From positions 1 through 28,839 of the IMG/VR virus record IMGVR_UViG_3300029286_000196: a stretch of 28,839 nucleotides of DNA, one strand, 5' to 3'. The position numbers and the translations under genes were made by a program. The DNA is from a virus. The notes beneath the pieces are model-generated. The model was not told the DNA's origin. It made no database searches and was given only the letters and a program-made list of their open reading frames with translations. Below, piece after piece: positions 13,700-18,900 of the stretch. Each line of letters begins with the position of its first letter. Within the stretch, counting starts at the first letter, position 1.

Positions 13700-13772
13700 T
13701 GGTTCCGGAGCGTGGAATCGAACCACGCAAGGCATGCTTATGAGACACGCCGGGACACCTGTCCTCTCCGGG
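13700..13772 (-). tRNA. tRNA-Met (CAT), initiator-like, canonical elbow
   Basis: C1/A72 mismatch (the bacterial initiator hallmark), A73 and encoded CCA. The anticodon loop is CTCATAA. The T-loop TTCGATT is canonical and the short D-loop contains G-G. The three G-C pairs typical of initiator anticodon stems are not intact. Confidence 0.85.
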
Positions 13773-13781
13773 GTTATGAAA

Positions 13782-13856
13782 TGGTGGACCGCCACGGCTA
13801 TGCTCCGTGCACTGCCGGGTGCAAACCGGCTGATTTACTGACTAATCTAGCGGCCC
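13782..13856 (-). tRNA. tRNA-Ala (TGC)
   Basis: Acceptor with one wobble, A73, encoded CCA. The anticodon loop is TTTGCAC. The T-loop AGCATAG has A54/T58. The D-loop AGTCAGTA has A18-G19. Confidence 0.87.
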
Positions 13857-13867
13857 GTTGAATGAGA

Positions 13868-13943
13868 TGGGGAGACCGACGGGGTTCGCACCCGCTCCGG
13901 CAGGTTCACAGCCTGCAATGCTAACTGATACACTACGGCCTCC
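13868..13943 (-). tRNA. tRNA-His (GTG)
   Basis: Has the His hallmarks: C73 opposite an extra G at -1, and encoded CCA. The anticodon loop is CTGTGAA. The T-loop is TGCGAAC. The D-loop ATCAGTTA has A18-G19. Confidence 0.9.
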
Positions 13944-13956
13944 ATCTTGGGTAAAA

Positions 13957-14030
13957 TGGCACGGAGTCCCGGTGCTGCCCCGGGCAAGCTGGGTTTTGGA
14001 GACCCGGCTGCACAAGCTGGTGCCCTCCGC
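13957..14030 (-). tRNA. tRNA-Trp (CCA)
   Basis: Acceptor with G1-U72 and a G7/A66 mismatch, G73 (expected for Trp), encoded CCA. The anticodon loop is CTCCAAA. The T-loop GGCAGCA has G54/G58. Reduced D-arm with CAGC. Confidence 0.83.
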
Positions 14031-14041
14031 ATTGTTGAAAT

Positions 14042-14114
14042 TGGTCGCGGGACGTGGGATCGAACCACGGGAGCCAGGCTTATGAGACCCGGCAGGATGC
14101 CAATCCTTCCCGCA
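14042..14114 (-). tRNA. tRNA-Met (CAT), initiator-like, canonical elbow
   Basis: Weak U1-G72 end pair, A73, encoded CCA. The anticodon loop CTCATAA lies on a stem with three consecutive G on one side. The T-loop TTCGATC is canonical and the D-loop contains G-G. It is the first tRNA of the array in transcription order. Confidence 0.85.
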
Positions 14115-14118
14115 ATGA

Positions 14119-14158
14119 AAAATGGGCGTGCCGCAGGAACAAGTTGACCTGCGGCACG
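14119..14158 (-). terminator. 11-bp hairpin with CCCA-TTTTT tail at array start
   Basis: A perfect 11-bp stem (arms at 14127-14137 and 14148-14158) has a 10-nt loop. On the minus strand it is followed by C-CCA and then five T. This fits a rho-independent terminator, but it also looks like a tRNA acceptor minihelix ending N-CCA. Its first seven bases (CGTGCCG) equal those of the degenerate tRNA-like element at 12157. Confidence 0.5.
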
Positions 14159-14166
14159 AATTGAGC

Positions 14167-14246
14167 GCGTTTGGAACGGGCTAATAGGCCCGCACCGTGC
14201 CGGGAGGATGCCGTCCTAAGACAGTATCCTCCCGGCGAACGCATAA
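14167..14246 (-). ncRNA. Structured element: closing stem plus two hairpins
   Basis: GCGTT/AACGC closes a three-way junction with a 5-bp hairpin (CGGGC/GCCCG, 6-nt loop) and a perfect 10-bp hairpin (GCCGGGAGGA/TCCTCCCGGC) with further pairing inside. The topology is tRNA-like but there is no recognisable anticodon or T-loop. The strand is assumed from the surrounding leftward cassette. Confidence 0.4.
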
Positions 14247-14260
14247 AGAACACACACCAT

Positions 14261-14378
14261 CGCAACCCAATAAGGGACTGCACCCGCTGGATTTCACGGC
14301 GGACGTTTGGGGCGCTTCCGGCGCGCCTTGGAGCCTCTCGGAGAGCGAGAGGCGGGCTTGACAGGGTGTCAGGTTGCG
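14261..14378 (-). ncRNA. Structured, tRNA-like element
   Basis: A perfect 7-bp closing stem (CGCAACC with GGTTGCG) encloses five hairpins. Read on the minus strand they are TGACA/TGTCA with a 3-nt loop, a 7-bp stem GCCTCTC/GAGAGGC with a 7-nt loop, GGCGC/GCGCC, CCGC/GCGG, and GGG/CCC with a TGCA-containing loop. The layout recalls an enlarged tRNA but has no readable anticodon and no CCA. Function unknown. Confidence 0.4.
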
Positions 14379-14422
14379 GTAAGTTCACCGCGGCACTAGG
14401 ACCCTGCAAGGTCCGCCTCGGG

Positions 14423-14456
14423 CCGGAATCAGCTCTAACTGGTTCCGGTCCTTTTT
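14423..14456 (+). terminator. Rightward terminator-like hairpin
   Basis: CCGGAA/TTCCGG plus inner pairs is followed on the plus strand by TCCTTTTT. It would stop rightward transcription entering the tRNA region; no rightward gene directly precedes it. Confidence 0.5.
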
Positions 14457-14499
14457 CGTTCTATGTCTTGTTTAGGAAAAATTTGGTTCGGTAATAGGA

Positions 14500-14533
14500 A
14501 ATAAAAAAACCCGGACTCGTTTGAGGCCGGGTT
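14500..14533 (-). terminator. Rho-independent terminator after RtcB gene
   Basis: On the minus strand AACCCGG/CCGGGTT with a 12-nt loop is followed by a run of T (A7 at 14503-14509 on the plus strand). It ends the repair-operon transcript and so separates it from the tRNA array. Confidence 0.8.
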
Positions 14534-14622
14534 CGTCGAATGTTTATGTGAAAACTTCTACGAGGTCCTGGCCTCCGTCGTAAGTGTGGCTTCGATCATA
14601 CCGAGTGAAAACCACGCGGATG

Positions 14623-14679
14623 CGAGAGCACGACTCCGACGGCAGTCGGTATTCGTTATCGGTTGATGATATGCTCTCG
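14623..14679 (-). ncRNA. Structured element in 3' region of RtcB transcript
   Basis: An 8-bp closing stem (CGAGAGCA/TGCTCTCG) directly abuts a 5-bp hairpin (CGACT/AGTCG, 8-nt loop), with a weakly paired remainder. It lies between the RtcB stop and the terminator. Function and strand are uncertain. Confidence 0.35.
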
Positions 14680-14771
14680 TTTTCATTGAAGATACGAGAA
14701 ACATTAGACATAGAAAATATAGAGTCAAGCGAAAATGTTAGGATAATTAGCAGGCTATTCTCAGCGCATGT

Positions 14772-16157
14772 TTAGTCCTCGGGACGCTCCCCGCTCGGGC
14801 ACATTTTGACCAGTCTGGGGTCGAAGCGGGCCAGCACCTTGACCAGATCAGTTTGGGCCGACATCACGGTTTCGATGTCCTTGTAGGCAAACGGAACTTC
14901 GTCGAGTCCGGCAGAGATCAACGTGACGCCGCGCTCTCGCAGAAATGCGTTTGCATCGTGCCAGGAAAGCGTTTCGTTTGCACGGGTGCGACTCATCGCA
15001 CGACCCGCGCCGTGCGAAGCCGAGTTGAGCGAGTCCGCGTTGCCTTTTCCGCTGACGAGGAAGCCGGGAGTTGCCATCGAGCCTGGAATGATTCCGAGCA
15101 CGCCATCCCCCGCCGGGGTTGCCCCTTTGCGGTGGACGATGACTTCTTTTCCGAAATGGACTTCCTTCCACGCGAAGTTGTGATGGTTTTCAACATCCAA
15201 GAGGACCTCGACTCCGAGGTTTTCGGTGATGTGTTTGTGGATGAGGGCATGGTTGGCCGCCGCATACCGGCCCATCAGGTTCATGGACGCCCAGTATTCC
15301 TGACCGTCCGCGCTGTCGAGGGAGAGCCACGCGAGGCGCGACAATTCCTTCGGCAGTTCTCTATGCTGGGCCGTGGCGATCTTGCTGTAGTGGTCGCAAA
15401 CAGCCGCCCCGGTTCCACGGCTTCCGCTGTGAGAGAGGAGCGCCACGTATTCGCCGGGTTCAAGTCCACACGTTTTGTCGGTCACCGTCAGGAGACCGAA
15501 TTCCACGAAGTGGTTTCCGCTCCCGCTCGTTCCGAGTTGCGCCCATGCGCGTTCCTTGTTTTTTGCCGTCATGGGACTCACCGACCAGTCCTCGTCGAGG
15601 ACAGCGTGTGCCCTGCGGTCCTTAAAAGTGGAGCCGACACCAAACTTGGCCTCCTTTTCGATGGCTTCAGCCAGCCGGTCTTTTCGGTCACTGAGCCAGC
15701 CCGTCGGCAGGTCGAGGACGCTCATCTTCATGCGACACGCGATATCCACGCCCACGGCATACGGGATGACGGCGTTTTCCGTGGCCAGCACGCCCCCGAT
15801 CGGCAGCCCGTATCCGACGTGTGCATCAGGCATCAGGGCAGCAGCGACAGAAATCGGCAGCAGGCTTGCCGCTTCGATCTGCTTGAGTGCCATGTCATCG
15901 ATATCAGATCCCCACTGCTTCCACGGGGCCGGCGGTTTTCCGGGCATGTAGAGGTCCGGAGCTTGTAGTGCGGTCGCAAGGGGACCGCGAAGCGGATCCT
16001 CAGCGAAGGTGCTGGGTGCGGCAACGATCGCGGAAATTTCCGCTCCGAGGCTCTCCTTATCTCCACCTCCCGTGCAGAAGGCAGAAATAAAAATGAAGGC
16101 CTCGTCCATCGGTTTCCCGAGGGGAACGCCAAGTTTGAGGATGTCTTTGGTTTTCAT
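14772..16157 (-). CDS. rtcB: RtcB-type RNA ligase
   Basis: This 461-residue protein has the full RtcB signature. The metal-binding Cys141 lies in AVGVDIACRM, His216 in SGSGNHFVEFG and His243 in LSHSGSRGTG. HHNFAWKE (His325/His326) follows, and the guanylylated His382 lies in SHGAGRAMSR. RtcB joins 3'-phosphate or 2',3'-cyclic phosphate ends to 5'-OH ends using GTP and Mn2+, and so reseals tRNAs cut by anticodon nucleases. The N-terminus is about 60-80 residues longer than in short bacterial RtcB. It overlaps the upstream RlaP-like gene by 4 nt. No archease gene is visible. Placement beside 37 tRNA genes suggests that phage tRNA is the substrate (inference). Confidence 0.93.
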   Translation of the reverse strand: MKTKDILKLGVPLGKPMDEAFIFISAFCTGGGDKESLGAEISAIVAAPSTFAEDPLRGPLATALQAPDLYMPGKPPAPWKQWGSDIDDMALKQIEAASLLPISVAAALMPDAHVGYGLPIGGVLATENAVIPYAVGVDIACRMKMSVLDLPTGWLSDRKDRLAEAIEKEAKFGVGSTFKDRRAHAVLDEDWSVSPMTAKNKERAWAQLGTSGSGNHFVEFGLLTVTDKTCGLEPGEYVALLSHSGSRGTGAAVCDHYSKIATAQHRELPKELSRLAWLSLDSADGQEYWASMNLMGRYAAANHALIHKHITENLGVEVLLDVENHHNFAWKEVHFGKEVIVHRKGATPAGDGVLGIIPGSMATPGFLVSGKGNADSLNSASHGAGRAMSRTRANETLSWHDANAFLRERGVTLISAGLDEVPFAYKDIETVMSAQTDLVKVLARFDPRLVKMCPSGERPED

Positions 16158-16915
16158 GCGGCTTTGAGAAGGATGTTTCGGAAGAATGCGTCGAGATCGG
16201 CGAACGGCGGAGGATCGGTTTTCTCAGGCGCGATGTCAGCCAGTCTGGCGAGTTCGGATTCGACAAACTCGCTGATTACCGGCACGCGTGGTGCGCGGTC
16301 CAATTCCTCCCCGTTTCGTTTGCGCACGACGAGGTCGGCGATGGCGAAGCGCAGCATCACGTCGTCAATCGTCTTGTCCACGAGTTTGGAGAACTCCATC
16401 GGCACTGGACCGAGCCCGCGCTCGATCCACCGGCAGGCGCAGATAGGCCGGAGCACGTAGAGATACTTTTTCAGCCAGACAACCTCCCCGCGCAGGTAAT
16501 CTCGGAAATTTCCCTCGGCCATGTGCAGGTAGTGAAGAAAGCATTTCGCCGGACTGTAGTAATGTTCTGCCAGGGCACGGAAGCCAGTGGAGAATTCCAC
16601 GTCCTCCCGATACACGATGGCCGATCTTAGCCATTCGAGCAGGGGAGGGTTGGACTTCCGCAGGAGGCCGAGCGCCTTGCGCAGATCCCAGCCGCTGATG
16701 TCGAGATCGCCGCTGATCGGCTCCTCGATCACATCGCGCTTCTGCTCGACGGAAAGATACCACTCCGGAGCACGCAGGTAGATAAACCGCACGTCGTAGT
16801 CGCTGTCGGTCGACGCGAACCCCCAAGCTCGGCTGCCGGATTCGACGGCATAAAGCACCTGCACGCCGTATTCGCTCTCGATGCGGCTCAGTTCGGATTG
16901 GATTATGGTTTTCAT
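16154..16915 (-). CDS. RlaP-like predicted nucleotidyltransferase
   Basis: This 253-residue protein belongs to the polymerase-beta-type nucleotidyltransferases of the YcgL/COG3541 kind. Residues 27-41 contain GSRAWGFASTDSDYD, with Asp39 and Asp41 as metal ligands, followed by VRFIYL. Downstream are DLDISGWDLRKALGLLRKSN and a C-terminal helical region. Such proteins occur beside RNA ligases and have been named RNA-ligase-associated proteins (RlaP). They are thought to add nucleotides to damaged RNA ends before ligation, but the chemistry is not shown here. The 4-nt ATGA overlap with rtcB indicates coordinated translation. A terminator-like hairpin stands 22 nt upstream of the start, suggesting attenuation. 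Confidence 0.8.
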   Translation of the reverse strand: MKTIIQSELSRIESEYGVQVLYAVESGSRAWGFASTDSDYDVRFIYLRAPEWYLSVEQKRDVIEEPISGDLDISGWDLRKALGLLRKSNPPLLEWLRSAIVYREDVEFSTGFRALAEHYYSPAKCFLHYLHMAEGNFRDYLRGEVVWLKKYLYVLRPICACRWIERGLGPVPMEFSKLVDKTIDDVMLRFAIADLVVRKRNGEELDRAPRVPVISEFVESELARLADIAPEKTDPPPFADLDAFFRNILLKAA

Positions 16916-16937
16916 ATCGGTGGTTTTGGTGGAAACG

Positions 16938-16971
16938 AAAAAACCCTGCTCGTCTTTCGGCGAGCAGGGTT
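16938..16971 (-). terminator. Terminator/attenuator upstream of RlaP-like gene
   Basis: A perfect 11-bp stem (AACCCTGCTCG/CGAGCAGGGTT, 8-nt loop) is followed on the minus strand by six T and then, 22 nt from the last T, the RlaP start codon. Since the promoter candidate lies upstream of it, it would act as an attenuator. Confidence 0.75.
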
Positions 16972-17142
16972 GGAAAATCGAAAAAAGGTTCTGGATTCTA
17001 CCTGCTCGCTCGCGGGTTTGCTGGAGTATTGATGCCGCCGAATTGCCGGACTTCCGCGACGCAATAAGCCCCCAACATGGATGTCTTTATCCATGATGAA
17101 ACGGGACTGCGATGGAGCGATAGCGTCATTGAACTTACCCTT

Positions 17143-17171
17143 GTGCTATTGCCGCGCGGTTCCGTTGTCAA
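17143..17171 (-). promoter_or_regulatory. Leftward sigma70-type promoter candidate for repair operon
   Basis: On the minus strand a perfect TTGACA (17166-17171) is followed after exactly 17 nt by TAGCAC (17143-17148). The leader would be about 220 nt, passing through the attenuator hairpin. Confidence 0.45.
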
Positions 17172-17297
17172 GCCGGGTCTCTGTGTGTGACTGCCGGGTG
17201 ATGAGGATTACACCTAATTGTCGAATACTAGTTTCCACTTTGCCTACGGCATGAGGCAGACCATGCCTCGTTCATTTATCAGTCATAGAAGTATCCG

Positions 17298-17304
17298 TTG
17301 ACAC
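17298..17304 (+). promoter_or_regulatory. TTGACAC start motif (FII-like gene)
   Basis: TTGACAC lies 12 nt before the ATG at 17317. There is no upstream gene on this strand nearby, so the motif does not depend on overlapping a stop codon. Confidence 0.55.
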
Positions 17305-17316
17305 GCCCGGCGGGGC

Positions 17317-17622
17317 ATGTCCATCCACGATGAAATGGCCGCCGATGCGGCTGGAATCTTCTCCGAGTTCGGGAAAGAAGTGGTGCTTGGCGGTCGCACC
17401 CTACCGGCCCTGATCTCCGAACCGCAGGAAACCCTCGAACTCGGGGCAGGAGGGTTCACCGCCTCAGGCAATTTCACGGTAAAGTTGTTACGCAACAACC
17501 TTTCGGCAATTCCGCAGATTGGCCAGACGCTCACCTACGCCGGGGAAACCTTTCGGATCGTTCGGGTCTCAAACCGCCCGCCGCATCCTCTCGTCACACT
17601 CACTGTGGAGCCGGTCGAATGA
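17317..17622 (+). CDS. Head-tail connector (FII-like)
   Basis: This is a 101-residue protein. The C-terminal part (PQIGQTLTYAGETFRIVRVSNR, then a final beta strand) matches the small beta-barrel head-completion proteins of the lambda gpFII type, which provide the tail attachment point on the filled head. It is the first gene rightward of the tRNA/repair cassette, restarting the lambda-like order after the capsid gene. Its stop overlaps the next start (ATGA). The family call rests on size, position and the GDTL-F-V-type pattern. Confidence 0.6.
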   Translation: MSIHDEMAADAAGIFSEFGKEVVLGGRTLPALISEPQETLELGAGGFTASGNFTVKLLRNNLSAIPQIGQTLTYAGETFRIVRVSNRPPHPLVTLTVEPVE

Positions 17623-18020
17623 ACACGGACATCGAACGCGGCTTCGTGGCAGTGATCCAGGCGGCCATGCCTGGCGTGCATGTGCGGGAGGCGACAAGTT
17701 CAAAGCCGCATCCCTCGGACGCCCAGATGGTCATCGTCGAGTGCCCGGAGTGCGAGCATGTGGCGGGGCCACTTTACCGGGCAACCGTGAAAGTGCATCT
17801 CGGCACACCGGCTTTCGACATGGGCGAGTCCCGGCACCGTGAGGCGGCAGGAATGCTGGCACTTTCGCTCATTGATCCAGCGGAGGCGAAGATCCTGTTC
17901 GATGCCGCTGCCGGCAGTATCTCACTTCACGGGTTCCACGTCCGCTCGCAGGGGGAGGATATTGTCGAGAACACCTGGCGTTCGACCATCGAACTCGTTG
18001 CCGGGATCTGCCTCGGTTGA
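17619..18020 (+). CDS. Tail terminator/minor tail protein (U-like)
   Basis: This is a 133-residue protein. Position after the FII-like gene, length and mixed alpha/beta pattern (for example ATVKVHLGTPAF, REAAGMLALSLIDPAEAK, then a strand-rich end) fit the tail-terminator family that caps the tail tube (gpU-like). Direct sequence signatures are weak. ATGA overlap upstream; its TGA stop is inside the next TTGACAT motif. Confidence 0.45.
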   Translation: MNTDIERGFVAVIQAAMPGVHVREATSSKPHPSDAQMVIVECPECEHVAGPLYRATVKVHLGTPAFDMGESRHREAAGMLALSLIDPAEAKILFDAAAGSISLHGFHVRSQGEDIVENTWRSTIELVAGICLG

Positions 18021-18023
18021 CAT
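18017..18023 (+). promoter_or_regulatory. TTGACAT start motif
   Basis: TTGACAT lies 12 nt before the ATG at 18036, with TCGGTGC directly before the start. The TGA is the upstream stop codon. Confidence 0.5.
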
Positions 18024-18035
18024 GGCCGTCGGTGC

Positions 18036-18248
18036 ATGGCTGATACATCACCCGAGCCGAAACCCGAGATTCGCCGTTCCGCTTACGATTTCTGCGAGAA
18101 GGCGCTCGCCCAGTTTGAGGCGATCCCCGCCCAGGCACGCGCGAAAGGATTCTCGATCACCCGTTCCCAGACGATCTCCGGCGACACGGTTCAACGTTCC
18201 TACATCATCCAGTTCGATCTCAAACTGACCGGATGCGAACTCCCCTGA
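18036..18248 (+). CDS. Small tail-region protein of unknown function
   Basis: This is a 70-residue protein with an N-terminal proline/charged tail, a helix (AYDFCEKALAQFEAIPAQAR) and a beta-like C-terminus (RSYIIQFDLKLTGCEL). I do not recognise the family. It sits tightly between the U-like gene and a pair of small tail proteins, and so is likely a virion or tail-assembly component. Confidence 0.65.
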   Translation: MADTSPEPKPEIRRSAYDFCEKALAQFEAIPAQARAKGFSITRSQTISGDTVQRSYIIQFDLKLTGCELP

Positions 18249-18249
18249 C

Positions 18250-18558
18250 ATGGCCTTCGCGACAATCAATCTCTTCGGCGTAACCGACCCTGCCGCCGGC
18301 TATCTGCAGGAATCCTCGCAGGAAAAGAGCGTCGAGGTCGCGACCTGCAAGGATGCCACGGGCGTCTCCAAGTTGGCCGTGCCCAAAGGGGTTGTCACCA
18401 CCACGGTCACGCTCAAAGGCAAGGGCACGTATTCGCCATCGGTTTCCCGTAACACGGCTGTTGGTTCAACGGCGGTCATTACCTCCGCGAAGGCGTCCGA
18501 GAGCAACGACGATTTCCCCGACTACGAGATCACTTACCAGAAGTTCGCTTCCACCTGA
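18250..18558 (+). CDS. Small beta-rich tail protein (copy 1)
   Basis: This 102-residue, Thr/Ser/Val-rich, beta-like protein includes VEVATCKDATGVSKLAVP and VTLKGKGTYSP, and ends in a NDD-F-DYEITY segment. It shares length and motif order (VEV-, KGKG-, V-T-K-SE-NDD-) with the next gene, so the two look like diverged tandem duplicates. The position before the tail chaperone genes is where tail-tube proteins usually lie. The start follows the previous stop by 1 nt. Confidence 0.6.
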   Translation: MAFATINLFGVTDPAAGYLQESSQEKSVEVATCKDATGVSKLAVPKGVVTTTVTLKGKGTYSPSVSRNTAVGSTAVITSAKASESNDDFPDYEITYQKFAST

Positions 18559-18559
18559 T

Positions 18560-18874
18560 ATGGCCGCACCCACTGACATCGGAATCACACTCGTCACCGA
18601 GGCCACCGCCCAATCGGCGGAGGTTTCGAGCAAAGGTGACGTCAAAATCCTCACCGACAGGAGCGGCAACTACTCGAACGCCGCCGTCCAGGATCCCACG
18701 TTTGAATTCAGCGTGCGCGGCAAAGGCGCTGCGTGCCCGGTCGCGCTCAAGGCGGCGACAGCCCCGACGGGCGTGAGCGGCAAGGTCATCGTGACCACAG
18801 TGAAGGAATCCACCAAGAACGACGACTGGGAGGAATGGGAATATTCCGGCCAGGGTTACCCGTCGGCCACCTGA
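18560..18874 (+). CDS. Small beta-rich tail protein (copy 2)
   Basis: This is a 104-residue paralogue-like partner of the preceding gene. It has AEVSSKGDVKILTDRSGN, FEFSVRGKG and a late VIVTTVKESTKNDDWEEWEY that parallels the NDD segment upstream. The start (ATG at 18560) is chosen one base after the previous stop, because the longer upstream reading lies inside copy 1. Possible tail-tube or tube-decorating role (inference). Confidence 0.6.
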   Translation: MAAPTDIGITLVTEATAQSAEVSSKGDVKILTDRSGNYSNAAVQDPTFEFSVRGKGAACPVALKAATAPTGVSGKVIVTTVKESTKNDDWEEWEYSGQGYPSAT

Positions 18875-18900
18875 TCAATTTCACACCAACCGATCCCATC

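Larger units (their letters stand above)
14159..14771. other. Non-coding, hairpin-rich region between tRNA array and RtcB gene
   Basis: No convincing gene is present in these 613 nt. They hold three closed-stem structured elements (14167-14246, 14261-14378, 14623-14679) and smaller hairpins such as GGACC/GGTCC at 14399-14414. Terminators face both directions, and an AT-rich patch at about 14461-14507 just downstream of the leftward terminator could contain the promoter for the tRNA array. A 63-residue rightward reading frame (14584-14775) lacks a ribosome site and overlaps the third structure, so it is not called. Confidence 0.5.
16916..17316. other. Intergenic control region between repair operon and tail genes
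   Basis: No gene is called in these 400 nt. It holds a leftward promoter candidate, a leftward terminator or attenuator, the hairpin CATGGAT/ATCCATG near 17075-17094, the hairpin GGCATG/CATGCC near 17249-17268, and the start motif of the next rightward gene. A 60-codon leftward frame starting at 17094 could be a leader peptide but has no clear ribosome site. Confidence 0.5.

Noticed and set aside
10861-14114. Many open frames of 60-200 codons across the tRNA array
   Set aside because: They run through tRNA genes on either strand and consist of reused tRNA sequence (for example repeated LAP, CTR and RWIRT-like blocks); none has a ribosome site or a plausible protein.
10898-14114. CRISPR array
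   Set aside because: The regularly spaced similar segments are tRNA T-arms; there are no constant repeats with unique spacers.
14261-14378. Possible tmRNA, from a CTGGATTTCACGG resemblance to tmRNA 5' ends
   Set aside because: The closing stem reads on the opposite strand, no tag-coding frame or canonical tRNA-like 3' end is seen, and the length is too short.
14584-14775. 63-codon rightward frame between the tRNA array and rtcB
   Set aside because: No ribosome site or start motif, it overlaps a strong inverted repeat, and the strand is opposite to the cassette.
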